Part shown: positions 52,533 through 61,791 of the stretch, in pieces | Layout of the letters: every line of letters starts with the position of its first letter | How positions within the stretch are numbered: position 1 is the stretch's first letter | Assembly (NCBI GenBank): GCA_964480915.1 | Contig: CAYZRS010000011.1 | Location: forward strand, 56,047-120,046 | Length of the DNA: 64,000 nt | Source: CAWGCE01 sp964480915 | GTDB taxonomy: Bacteria; Planctomycetota; Planctomycetia; Pirellulales; Pirellulaceae | Direction: 5' to 3' | Program-made: the position numbers and the translations under genes | Notes under the pieces: generated by a model | What the model saw: the letters and a program-made list of their open reading frames with translations, nothing else | What the model was told of the DNA's origin: nothing | Database searches by the model: none

Positions 52533-53384
52533 GTGTTACTAATCGTTGGTGGTGAATCGGATCCTAACACTCAACGAGTGGTCGATCAGGCCCATATTCG
52601 TGGGCTTGAATACCTGTTCTGGGATACCGATTTAGACGATGCGATCAATGTCGCGTGGGATTTTCGTGAGCCCGATATCGATTTGGGTTCGCATCGCATT
52701 CGGCCCACCGCGGTCTTTAAACGCTGGAACGTCTTTGGCGGTGAGAGTGATCGCAACTTGTGGGTCCACGATACGATTCAGGCGTACACGTTTGCTTGGC
52801 CCGAGGTGCGCATTCTCAATCGGGCGGTCGCGACCGACACGAACAACAAGGCGTTTAACCTGCGCTTGGCTCGAGCGGTCGGGTTCGTCATTCCCGAAAC
52901 CATGGTGATGAGCAACCTCGCACCGCTCAGAACGATGCCCAACGCATCTGACAAGATCGCCAAGCCACTTGCTGGCGGTGCCCACACGCGGCACGTCGTC
53001 GATCTGGCTGCAGACGATGAAGCGATGATGACCAGTGGCCCGCAATTTGTCCAAGACAACTTGGCAGGGGAGAACCTGCGGGTGTTTTCTGTCGGCGGTC
53101 GTTTGTCGTGCTTCCACCTAGCGACAACCGCACTCGACTATCGCGAAGACATGTCGGTAGGCGTCATCGCGCGCGAAGTGCCGCCGGCGCTGATCGATCC
53201 GATTCATCGCCTGGTGGCGGCAAAAGGGTTCGATTACTGTGCACTCGATTTTCGTTGCCGGTCGGGATTCGACGAACCGGTCTTCTTGGAAGTGAACTCA
53301 TTCCCCATGTTCGTCCGCTTTGATGATGCGGGGGAGAATTGCTTGGTGAATGGGCTGCTCGATTTCCTGACGACCGCTACTTGA
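52533..53384 (+). CDS. ATP-grasp ligase, RimK/MvdD-like (putative graspetide synthetase)
   Basis: A 283-residue ATP-grasp enzyme. The N-terminal part has MLLIVGGESDPNTQ, and a small middle part leads to NKAFNLRLARAVGFVIPETM, typical of this family. ATP-grasp residues are visible: Lys 144 in KPLAGGAHTRHV, the FVQDNLAGENLRVF stretch with Gln 174 and Arg 183, and the magnesium site Asp 239 (ALDF), Glu 253 and Asn 255 (FLEVNSFPMF). This is the pattern of the ligases that make ester or amide crosslinks in microviridins and plesiocin, and no dedicated peptide-binding domain is obvious besides the N-terminal part. Start is GTG 52533; AAGGGGA overlapping the precursor stop codon is about 13 bases upstream, so translation is probably coupled. 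Its 3' end overlaps convergent panB by 8 bp. General ATP-grasp assignment is firm, substrate is inferred. Confidence 0.85.
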   Translation: MLLIVGGESDPNTQRVVDQAHIRGLEYLFWDTDLDDAINVAWDFREPDIDLGSHRIRPTAVFKRWNVFGGESDRNLWVHDTIQAYTFAWPEVRILNRAVATDTNNKAFNLRLARAVGFVIPETMVMSNLAPLRTMPNASDKIAKPLAGGAHTRHVVDLAADDEAMMTSGPQFVQDNLAGENLRVFSVGGRLSCFHLATTALDYREDMSVGVIAREVPPALIDPIHRLVAAKGFDYCALDFRCRSGFDEPVFLEVNSFPMFVRFDDAGENCLVNGLLDFLTTAT

Positions 53385-54180
53385 ACGAGTTTTCATCGCC
53401 CGGGAATGAACCGTCACGCACGTCACCGCAATACTGCTTGGTGGCGTCGGTGATGATTTCTTGGAGATTGGCGTACTGCTTCACGTGCCGTGGGACGTAG
53501 CCCGACGTCAGTCCCAAAAGGTCATTGATGACCAGAACCTGCCCATCGCAGCCGCTACCTGCGCCGATACCGATCGTTGGGATGACAAGTTCCTGGCTGA
53601 TTTTTGCCGCCAGTTCGGTGGGGATGCATTCGAGTACGATCGAAAAGGCACCCGCATCTTGAGCCGCTTTCGCATCGGCGATCAGAAAGTCTTCGTCACG
53701 CTGGACTCGGTAACCGCCCATCTGGTGGACGTTTTGCGGTTGCAGACCGACGTGGGCCATCACGGGAATGCCGGCCGACACGAGGCCTTGAATCACTTCC
53801 GCCTGGTCGGCGCCACCTTCGAGCTTCACTGCTTGGCAACGAGCCTTCTTAAGAATGCTGCCCGCATTCTCGATCGCTTTGTGAACGCCCAAGTGATAAC
53901 TGGGAAACGGCATGTCGACAACGACGAGCGCTCGATCGACCGCTCGGCCGACCATTTCAGCGTGATAGGTGATTTCATCAAGGGTGACTGGCAACGTCGT
54001 GTCGTGCCCTTGAACGACCATCGACATGCTGTCGCCGACCAAGATCGAATCGACACCCGCCTCGTCCAGCATTCGAGCCATCGCGTAATCGTACGCCGTG
54101 AGCATGCAGATTTTTTGCCCTTCGGCCTTCATCGCCGTGAACTTGGGGACCGTGACTCGTCCCGCCTTTTTCTTCGCCAT
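53377..54180 (-). CDS. panB: 3-methyl-2-oxobutanoate (ketopantoate) hydroxymethyltransferase
   Basis: A 267-residue PanB, which transfers a hydroxymethyl group from 5,10-methylenetetrahydrofolate to 2-oxoisovalerate to form ketopantoate in pantothenate/CoA synthesis. Motifs: MLTAYDYAMARMLDEAGVDSILVGDSMSMVVQGHDTTLPVTLDEI (residues 28-72, including the metal-binding Asp of GDS), VDMPF, KLEGG with the active-site region, PVMAHVGLQPQ and IGIGAG. Cytoplasmic. The last 8 bp overlap the end of the convergent ATP-grasp gene. No other pan gene is nearby. Confidence 0.95.
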   Translation of the reverse strand: MAKKKAGRVTVPKFTAMKAEGQKICMLTAYDYAMARMLDEAGVDSILVGDSMSMVVQGHDTTLPVTLDEITYHAEMVGRAVDRALVVVDMPFPSYHLGVHKAIENAGSILKKARCQAVKLEGGADQAEVIQGLVSAGIPVMAHVGLQPQNVHQMGGYRVQRDEDFLIADAKAAQDAGAFSIVLECIPTELAAKISQELVIPTIGIGAGSGCDGQVLVINDLLGLTSGYVPRHVKQYANLQEIITDATKQYCGDVRDGSFPGDENSFK

Positions 54181-54354
54181 GCGTGGTTGCCAGATTGCAG
54201 AAAGTAAGGTGCCGTTGCGGCAGCCAAGCTGTCGCTCTACCCCAATTGTCGCGAGGAACCCTCATTCGGACAACCGCCTCGAAGCGGGCATTTGGCTTCC
54301 CACCTTGTGGCTTGCATGGCAATGCTCGAGTCGCTTGACCTCGCGTTGGCCGAT

Positions 54355-54382
54355 AAAAGTGCGGCCCGGAAACCGGCACTTT
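54355..54382 (-). terminator. Candidate intrinsic terminator after the cyclophilin-containing surface protein gene
   Basis: AAAGTGC and GCACTTT arms (7 bp) with an inner CGG/CCG stem and AAA loop, followed on the minus strand by TTTTAT. It lies 65 bp after the stop codon of the minus-strand gene ending at 54447 and before the panB start. Confidence 0.4.
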
Positions 54383-54446
54383 CACGTGATCGTCATTCCT
54401 GGCATCGGCAATGGCGGCGGAGCGAACCTTGGTTTTAGGTCTGTTT

Positions 54447-57400
54447 CTAGCCGAAGACGGTGATCGACAGCGTCTGCCAGTCGTTCACTGTCTCCAGGTC
54501 CGGCGCGGCAGCCCCGACCGTAAACTCGAAGGTCCCCACGAGGTCGTTCGTGGCCTCGATCGTCATCAGGCCGTTGCCATCGATGGAAACGTTGAGGCCG
54601 GGCGGCGGCAGTTGTACTGGGAATCCGCGAGAATTTTCCATCGCTTCGTCGGGGTCGAGGAACAGCACGGCGTCTCCTTCGACATCGATCGCCTCCAGTT
54701 GATACGTCAAAGTAGAATTTGAGGCCACCGAGAGGTTGGGAATATCCAGCAGGTAAGGTTGCGAGTTCTCGATGTCGGCTGTGATCGTAACATCAAACGA
54801 CTGGCTCAACGCTTGCCCACCGAACGCCGCTGTGATGGTAATGGTGGCCGTGCCGCTGGCTCCTTCGGGCGCCTTGAGGACGAGGACGCCGTTGCGATTG
54901 TCTGTGAAAACTTCCATTTGCTCGATCGTCACGGGTGAATTGGGGCGGTCAGGTACATTCGTGGCGACGTTGCTAATCGCTTCGCGGGTGGCTTCACCGT
55001 CGACCAATAAGCCGAAGATGCTGTGATTGAAATCAAGAAATCGCGTCGGCCCTTCGGTTACAAAAAACTGTGAGTTGTTCGTGTCATCAAACGACTTGGC
55101 CATCGAGAGCAGGCCTGTTCGGTTGTGCTGCAAGTCAGGGTGATATTGATCATCAAAATCGGGCAGGCTGGAACCGCCAGCCCCATTGCCGGTCGGATCG
55201 CCCCCTTGGATGACAAAAGAGTCAATCACCCGATGGAATATCAACCCATCATAGAAGCCTTGATCGGCCAGTTCGGCGATGCGATTGGTCACGCGAGGTA
55301 CGTAGTTGTCAAACAGTTCAAAGATCATTTCGCCTTCGATGTTGTTTCCGGGGCTACTGATGTCCATTCGTAGGCTGCGGTTGCCTGTCAGGACCGTCGC
55401 TTCGACAAGGCTGGCATCGCTGCTGCTGACCGTAAACTTCGCGTTGGAAAAAGCGTTGGTATTTAGCGGCACCATCAGCGGTGATCCGCCGAGTAGGTTG
55501 ACGTCGGCCAGCGTCGCGAACGTCGGATCACCAGTGCTGATAATCGCATTCAACGCCTGGATGACATCAATGGGGGAAACAAACTGATCCGCATTCACAT
55601 CAAACAAGGCGGGCGCCATGGCTGGCGGTTGAGCCAGGAGCCCTTCCCGCGGTGTGCTGTAACGATGTTCGTTCAGTTCATTGATGATCAGTAACGGGTC
55701 GAGCGGACTGACCACGCCATTGCGGTCAACGTCGGCAGGAGAGGAAGCGTTGTGCCAGTCGGTCTCTCGGCCGTTGCCAAAAATAGTGGTCGAGATAGGA
55801 GCGGAGAACACGGACGGTTGTATGCGGTTAACCAAAATGTCCACTTGTCCGTTCCCGTCGAAATCCTCAATCGCCAAGTTTACGATCGAGTTTCCAGTCT
55901 TCACCGGGAACTGAATGTTGTTTGTGAAAGTCCCCAGTCCATCATTGAAGTCAATCGAAGCGGTGCTCCCTGTCCCATCCACGGAAACGATGTCGATGTG
56001 TCCATCGCCATTCAAATCGGCCAGCTGGTGAGTCTGAAAAATGTCTCCGTTTCCGTTGATATCGATGCCCGCGTCGAAGAAACGTCTCGATCCGTCTTGC
56101 AGGAAGACTCTTCCCTCCTGTGAGACGAAATCGAGGTCGCCGTCGGCATCGACGTCGGCCGTTTGGAGAGTTTCGAGCGATGGGAATAGGCTGAGGTCGG
56201 TCGCCAGTCGGTTGAAATCTCCTTGTCCATCATTGAGCCACATCTCCATGGAACCGGTCGTTCGTTCGATCAAAGCGTCGACATGTCCATTCGCGTCGAA
56301 GTCGGCAAATAGCACATCACGGATTTCCCCCAGAGGTGCCGCGGTCACGGGATCGTTCTCGAAAAATCGCTGTTGGGCGACGATCTCTTGCTCGTTGAAT
56401 GAAACCGCTGTGGAATATTGCACGACGCTATCGGTATCGGCGACGAGGAATTCGGGCGCATTTGGATTTCCGAAGGGAAACTCGACTAACGCAACGGTCC
56501 CATAGATTTCGTTGGCGTCTTGAAATTCAAAGGTCGATGTGAAGTGACCCTGGCCGTCATTGAGCAAAACTGTGGTCGGTTTTCGACCTGGCGTCATGAT
56601 CAGATCGAGATCGCCATCGCGATCGAAGTCGATCAGTGCCGACGCATTGGAATTCTGTAACCGCTCGCCTGCAGCGACATCTCGGACACTGAAATTCCCC
56701 AGTCCGTCATTGATGAAAGCGGTCAGGTTGACGGAACCGAGCGTGCCCGGTTCGCGGCCGATCGCATCAACATCCCCATCGCCATCGATGTCACCGAATA
56801 CTCCGTGGGCTCCAACACTAAAAAGCCTGTTGGCCTGTCCCCAGCTCTCGATCGTCAAGAAAGTGTCAAAGGTTGTCACTTCGCTGGGTGTGGTCGTTTG
56901 CAAAGTGATCGGAAAAGCGCCGCTCGCATTCGGGCCAAGCACTGCTTCCAGTTCGCTCGCCGAGATCGTTGGCGTGGCACCGACGGCGTCATCAAAATTG
57001 CCATCCTGGTCGAGGTCCCAGGCATACGTTGTTTCGTTCGAGGTCGTATCGATCTGTCCTTTTAACTGAACCGCTTGTCCACGAAGGGCGATGTATGGAC
57101 CGCCGGCAGCCGACCCGTTTCCAAGGACAGAGACGGTCAGCTGAAATGGTGCGCTGGATTCGAATTGATCGTTCACGACCAACTGAACCGTATAGTCGCC
57201 CGGCATGTCGGTTTCGAAATCGGTCATGGCTGCCGTTTCGTCGGTAAAGCTGAAGCTGCTTTCCTCCGGCGCATCGACCACGGTCCAGGCGTAACTCAAG
57301 TCACTCTGTTCGGCGTCAAAGGAACGGCTGCCATCCAGCCGAATCGAGCGATTCAACCCGACCGTTAACGTATCGACGTCGACAATGGCGAAAGGTGCCT

Positions 57401-59204
57401 CGTTGATGAAAACTTCGACAAGCATTAGGTCGGTCGCCGTCGCGGCACCGTCGCTCACCATCAATTCCAATTGATACGTGCCGATTTCCGTGGCGGTAAA
57501 GTTCGGCGTCGCCGAGTTGGCATCGTCAAACATTCCGGCTGCGGTGCTACTCGAAGCAGTCAGGACCGACCATTGGTAGGTCAACGATTCGGGACCGTCG
57601 TCGGGGTCGAAGGAACTTGTTGCGTCGAGCTGAATCGAGTCGTTTAGCGGGGCCTGTCGATCTGGGCCGGCGTTTGCCACAGGGGCAGCATTTGCGTTGC
57701 CTTGCAGTTCGACGGAGCCTATATCAACTCGTGCCTCGCCATTGCCATTTCCATCAACGATTCTGGGTTCGCCTCGTTGATCGACGGCACCGTCACTAGG
57801 GCAGAATGCATCGGGGTCATCATCGCAAGGGGTTCCCGCGTCGACGAGTGGGCTGGTGACCCTGGGCAGATGCGTTAACGTCTCTCCGCCGTTGTCCGCC
57901 AAATTCTCAAGGTCTGGGTCGATGCCCGTAAGGTTTCCGACACCGGTGATAGTCGTTCCTAACGAAGTGGCTTCGATGAGTGAGTATCGCGCTGTCAAAT
58001 CGCCGAACAGGTCGTCGTCGAGTGTTTCATTATCCGAGCTGATCAGTCGCATGTTGTCACCGACGACTGTGCGTTCGATTTCGGGCAGATCACCGTCAGC
58101 GACGTAGACGCCACCGCCTGCTCCGCCTTCGAGACTAGCATTTGCGACGTTCTGGGCGATCGTGACCGCACTCAGTTCCAACACTGCATCCATTGTGAGG
58201 CCTGCATAAATGCCTCCACCGTGAACGCCAGCAAAGTTCTGAGATATCGTCGACCGGTTCAGAGAAAGCCCGATGTACGATTCCGGTAACGAATCGCCTG
58301 TCAATTCGACGTAGACGCCGCCTCCATTTTCGCTCGCATTGTTAAATGAAAAAGTAGACGTCGAGAAAGAGAAAGAAGCGAAGCGATGCTCTTGGGTATC
58401 GGCGACGTAGTAGAACCCACCACCGTTGACGGCGCGGTTGTCTGAAATTTGAGCATCACGGATTGCTTGAATGGAGCCGACCGAATAAATGCCGCCGCCG
58501 TTATTGCTCGCCTCGTTACCAACAATCGAGATATTCGTGGCGATGTTAAAAAAAGCGTTTTTGTCGGTAACTATTCCGCCTCCATTTCTACCGGCTCTAT
58601 TGTTGGACACTTCAAGCTGTTGAACATCTAAGGATACTAGACCTTCAAATGGCAATGGATCGTCGCCATCCGGTTGCAAATAAAGTCCGCCACCATCCAG
58701 CAAGGCGTGGTTGCCCACGAGCTGTACGTCTTGCAAGTCAAGGCTTTCCGAGGACCAGATGGCACCTCCCGATTCATCGACGTCGCCGCCGGTCAGATAG
58801 AGCGAAGCCAACGTGACCGTCACCGCGTTGTCGGAGCCATCATCGATCCGTAGAACGCGGCTTCCCATCCCGTCATCGACGTCGGGCGTGGGGTCGTTGC
58901 CGCTGGCGTCAATGACAATTCGATTTGCCAGGTCACCGGCGTCGATCGTCAATTCGCTCGTGATTTGCAATTCGCCTTCGGAAAGCGAAATTGTCTGGCC
59001 CGAAAGAGAACTGTCGAAGACGATCGTATCGGCTTCGTCGTTGAGATTGGCTGCGGCGATGGCTTCGCGGAGCGTGAGGACTCCATCATCGCCTGTTACG
59101 TCGCTATCGCTGGTGACGGTGAGCGTGGCCAGAACGCGGCGGTCTTCAAGATGTTCCAATTGAAGTTTTCGTTGGCGACTGAAAGTGCGACGCTTTTTCT
59201 TCAT
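54447..59204 (-). CDS. Large surface protein with embedded cyclophilin-type peptidyl-prolyl isomerase domain
   Basis: A 1,585-residue protein; ATG 59204 is preferred over a TTG three bases upstream. The N-terminus MKKKRRTFSRQRKLQLEHLEDRRVLA is the planctomycete-extracellular signal (PF07595-like). Residues of about 27-500 are a CSLREAI-type pectate-lyase-like beta-helix (DGVLTLREAIAAANLNDEADTIVF...). About 506-780 has PKD/Ig-like domains (PVANAGPDRQAPLNDSIQLDAT, YQWSV). About 790-1125 holds FG-GAP/VCBS calcium loops (DIDGDGDVD, DFDRDGDLD, DVDADGDLD, DLNGDGHID). About 1160-1215 resembles a dockerin type I pair (DVDRNGVVSPLDPLLIINEL, DVNADQFVSPIDVIQALN). About 1285-1435 is a cyclophilin: FDNYVPRVTNRIAELADQGFYDGLIFHRVIDSFVIQGGDPTG and SQFFVTEGPTRFLDFNHSIFG. 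The C-terminal part (1435-1585) is Ig-like. Catalytic Arg in FHRV is kept. The fused isomerase may help other surface proteins fold. Confidence 0.85.
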   Translation of the reverse strand: MKKKRRTFSRQRKLQLEHLEDRRVLATLTVTSDSDVTGDDGVLTLREAIAAANLNDEADTIVFDSSLSGQTISLSEGELQITSELTIDAGDLANRIVIDASGNDPTPDVDDGMGSRVLRIDDGSDNAVTVTLASLYLTGGDVDESGGAIWSSESLDLQDVQLVGNHALLDGGGLYLQPDGDDPLPFEGLVSLDVQQLEVSNNRAGRNGGGIVTDKNAFFNIATNISIVGNEASNNGGGIYSVGSIQAIRDAQISDNRAVNGGGFYYVADTQEHRFASFSFSTSTFSFNNASENGGGVYVELTGDSLPESYIGLSLNRSTISQNFAGVHGGGIYAGLTMDAVLELSAVTIAQNVANASLEGGAGGGVYVADGDLPEIERTVVGDNMRLISSDNETLDDDLFGDLTARYSLIEATSLGTTITGVGNLTGIDPDLENLADNGGETLTHLPRVTSPLVDAGTPCDDDPDAFCPSDGAVDQRGEPRIVDGNGNGEARVDIGSVELQGNANAAPVANAGPDRQAPLNDSIQLDATSSFDPDDGPESLTYQWSVLTASSSTAAGMFDDANSATPNFTATEIGTYQLELMVSDGAATATDLMLVEVFINEAPFAIVDVDTLTVGLNRSIRLDGSRSFDAEQSDLSYAWTVVDAPEESSFSFTDETAAMTDFETDMPGDYTVQLVVNDQFESSAPFQLTVSVLGNGSAAGGPYIALRGQAVQLKGQIDTTSNETTYAWDLDQDGNFDDAVGATPTISASELEAVLGPNASGAFPITLQTTTPSEVTTFDTFLTIESWGQANRLFSVGAHGVFGDIDGDGDVDAIGREPGTLGSVNLTAFINDGLGNFSVRDVAAGERLQNSNASALIDFDRDGDLDLIMTPGRKPTTVLLNDGQGHFTSTFEFQDANEIYGTVALVEFPFGNPNAPEFLVADTDSVVQYSTAVSFNEQEIVAQQRFFENDPVTAAPLGEIRDVLFADFDANGHVDALIERTTGSMEMWLNDGQGDFNRLATDLSLFPSLETLQTADVDADGDLDFVSQEGRVFLQDGSRRFFDAGIDINGNGDIFQTHQLADLNGDGHIDIVSVDGTGSTASIDFNDGLGTFTNNIQFPVKTGNSIVNLAIEDFDGNGQVDILVNRIQPSVFSAPISTTIFGNGRETDWHNASSPADVDRNGVVSPLDPLLIINELNEHRYSTPREGLLAQPPAMAPALFDVNADQFVSPIDVIQALNAIISTGDPTFATLADVNLLGGSPLMVPLNTNAFSNAKFTVSSSDASLVEATVLTGNRSLRMDISSPGNNIEGEMIFELFDNYVPRVTNRIAELADQGFYDGLIFHRVIDSFVIQGGDPTGNGAGGSSLPDFDDQYHPDLQHNRTGLLSMAKSFDDTNNSQFFVTEGPTRFLDFNHSIFGLLVDGEATREAISNVATNVPDRPNSPVTIEQMEVFTDNRNGVLVLKAPEGASGTATITITAAFGGQALSQSFDVTITADIENSQPYLLDIPNLSVASNSTLTYQLEAIDVEGDAVLFLDPDEAMENSRGFPVQLPPPGLNVSIDGNGLMTIEATNDLVGTFEFTVGAAAPDLETVNDWQTLSITVFG

Positions 59205-59444
59205 CAATGAGGCCTTCGCTGGATGAATCTCTTGGCATAATCAAATATTACACAATCCCGCAGTATCATATATTCCGTGACTTCGCATCGCTACCAAAAA
59301 TCGAATCGGTGCGATTGTTTTGGCGAATCGGCAAATCGGCGATGCGATTCCGGGCTGAATTCGCGGACCCCTGCAACGAATGAATGTGCTGCGGGCCAGG
59401 AGCGACGCGGCGGGGCCGCCTTGCTTTTGCCGCAGAGCGGTCGG

Positions 59445-61511
59445 CTATGCGTGTTCTGCGTCGACCAAGGCAACCAGGGTGCACCCCTGTTTGGGGTCTA
59501 GCTTGCCATCGGTCGTGACGATGCTCAAGTCGCCGTTCGCTTGCTTGACGAATAAGACCAAGGCCGATTCGCCGTACATCGCTTGAAAGTCACTGAAGGT
59601 GAATTCTTCGGTCAAATGGGTACGTTTAACAATCGCTCCTTGCGCCATCCGGCTCGCCAACTCGCCATGATTCACGTCTTCGCCGAAGAGAAACCGGCCT
59701 TCGATATGAGCCGTACTCGCCTCACGCTTGCCGCTGGCCGATTGCCATGGCGGAAGTTGATACGTGTTGGCGCGTCCGAAGATGTGAGAAAATTCGAGCG
59801 CCGCTAGACGATTGAGGTCGTCATTCGGTGTGGCGGCGATCAGGCGGCCGATGCCAGACAAATCGAGCTCTTCGCAAATGAACTCGGACAGAATGCTGGC
59901 GCAATGAACTGGAATGCCAGCCAAGCGGGCGGTTGAAATGTTTCGATAGTTGGTGTCGACCATCAGCACGGGGATGCCTTCTTCCATCAGGGTCTTGGCG
60001 ATTGGCCGCATCCAATCGGCCGCGCCGGCGAATAAGATGCCTTGCGGATTCGGGACGGCCAAGCCTAAGTAGCGTGCCAGTGGCGCCGCCATGAGTCCGT
60101 ACACGAGCACCGTGCCAACGATGACAAGAAACGTCAGCGGCACAATTTGTTGGACCGATTCGATGTCAGACATTGGTGCTGGATGTGCAACCGTCGGTCC
60201 CTGGTCGGCAGCTGCGACCGTTTCCGCGGCAGGCGCTGGCACGACACCGTGAACCGGTTCGCCATGCGGTCCGAGCGCGTGCAGTGCGAAAATTGCCGAA
60301 ACGGCCGCCGCGACGATGCCTCTAGGAGCCAGAAACGCCAAGAAAATGCGCTCGTTCCTCTTGAGCTCGGTCCCCATCGTTGCGACCCAAACCGAGATGG
60401 GACGGACGATCAATATCAACGTCACTAGGAATGCTGCTCCACCCCAGCCGAGCGCTGTCAGGTCGGCCAGGTGGACTCGAGCTGCTAGGACAATGAACAG
60501 GCACGATATCAATAGCACACGCAGATTCTCTTTGAATTCGACCACGTGTTTGACGGGGACCGATTTCTGATTGGCCAATAAGATGCCCAAGATGGTGACC
60601 GTCACCAATCCCGATTCGTCTTGAATCAACTGTGACGCCGTAAAGGTCGCCAGCGCGACCGCCAGGAATACTGAGTTGTGCAAGAAGTCGGGAATCCAGT
60701 ATCGCTTTAAGCTCTCCGTCAGTGCCCAAGCGGAAATCGATGCGATCGAAATGCCGGTTGCCAAAATCTTGAACAAAATGAGTGCCGTGGCCAGAGCCGA
60801 CGCTGCAGACCAGGTCTCAATTCCCGCGTGGACGGCGCCGAAAGTGGCCCCGAAGACTAGCACGGCCAGCACCGCGCCGATGGGGTCAATCACGATCCCT
60901 TCCCATTTCACGACCGAAGCAATGCGGCGGGTTGGACGGACGTGCCGTAATAGCGGTCCGATCACCGTTGGGCCGGTCACTACCAGAATAGCGCCCGTTA
61001 AAGCGGCAACGCGCGGTGACATGCCGACGAAAAACCATGCGGCCAGCCCCGTAAGTACCCAGGCGACGACAACGCCGACGGTGACCAATCGAAACAAGGC
61101 GTTGCCCGACGATTTAAGTTCGTGCAATTGGAGCGTCATGCCACCTTCGAACATGATCACGGCCACCGCCAACGAAACGAGTGGAAAGATCAGTTCTTCC
61201 CCCAGCATCTGATCGGGATCGAGCCCCAGTAGATAACGGCAGCAAAACCCAGTGGCCAGCAGTAGCAGAATGGAAGGTAATTTGAATCGCCAAGCAAGCC
61301 ACTGAGCGATGATTCCTAGCGTGAGTACGCCCGCAAAGAAAAGAAGCGGTTTGTCCAAATTGGCCTCGGTATTTAACAAAAGAGTCTGCCCGAGCAATAG
61401 GATGGCAGAAGTGGAGGCGGCAGTGCAACCGCAAAGCGGGTCACTGGAAACGGTCCATTTGACCGCTTGGAAAAACAGGCGTGTTGACTGCTTCTCGCGG
61501 TGTCGCAACAC
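59445..61511 (-). CDS. CPA1-type cation/proton antiporter with TrkA-N-like C-terminal domain
   Basis: A 688-residue membrane protein. After about 35 N-terminal residues come the Na+/H+ exchanger membrane domain (about 50-430) with ten or more hydrophobic segments, including PSILLLLATGFCCRYLLGLDP, VMFEGGMTLQL, ALTGAILVVTGPTVIGPLLRHVRP, KWEGIVIDPIGAVLAVLVFGATFG (the conserved acidic pair region) and RIFLAFLAPRGIVAAAVSAIFAL. A Pro/Ala loop follows, and from about 500 a TrkA-N-like nucleotide-binding domain (GILFAGAADWMRPIAKTLMEEGIPVLMVDTN, LIAATPNDDLNRLAALEF). It should exchange Na+ or K+ for protons across the inner membrane. GTG 61511 starts the longest frame; the true start may be a few codons downstream. 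Substrate not decidable here. Confidence 0.88.
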   Translation of the reverse strand: MLRHREKQSTRLFFQAVKWTVSSDPLCGCTAASTSAILLLGQTLLLNTEANLDKPLLFFAGVLTLGIIAQWLAWRFKLPSILLLLATGFCCRYLLGLDPDQMLGEELIFPLVSLAVAVIMFEGGMTLQLHELKSSGNALFRLVTVGVVVAWVLTGLAAWFFVGMSPRVAALTGAILVVTGPTVIGPLLRHVRPTRRIASVVKWEGIVIDPIGAVLAVLVFGATFGAVHAGIETWSAASALATALILFKILATGISIASISAWALTESLKRYWIPDFLHNSVFLAVALATFTASQLIQDESGLVTVTILGILLANQKSVPVKHVVEFKENLRVLLISCLFIVLAARVHLADLTALGWGGAAFLVTLILIVRPISVWVATMGTELKRNERIFLAFLAPRGIVAAAVSAIFALHALGPHGEPVHGVVPAPAAETVAAADQGPTVAHPAPMSDIESVQQIVPLTFLVIVGTVLVYGLMAAPLARYLGLAVPNPQGILFAGAADWMRPIAKTLMEEGIPVLMVDTNYRNISTARLAGIPVHCASILSEFICEELDLSGIGRLIAATPNDDLNRLAALEFSHIFGRANTYQLPPWQSASGKREASTAHIEGRFLFGEDVNHGELASRMAQGAIVKRTHLTEEFTFSDFQAMYGESALVLFVKQANGDLSIVTTDGKLDPKQGCTLVALVDAEHA

Positions 61512-61791
61512 CGCCGCCGCGGCAACGGGCTCGTCGATCCCAACTCGAAACGGGGTTGCTCAAGCGGCCACTCAGATTTCCCTAGATTCCGTCCCGAAAC
61601 GAGCCATTTTGGCATGAACCACGATTCGTTTGGTGCTCAGCCGAGTCGCCTCTCCAGTCGCTGATCAGGTAGCAGATGTGTCGCAATTCGGGAGTAAAGT
61701 TCCCGCGTGAGGTCTGTCGAGGTCCTCTGTTTGGGCGCAAGCGGAAGCATCGGTTCTATCGCAGCAGAGAAAGACAATCGCCAAAGCCGGT

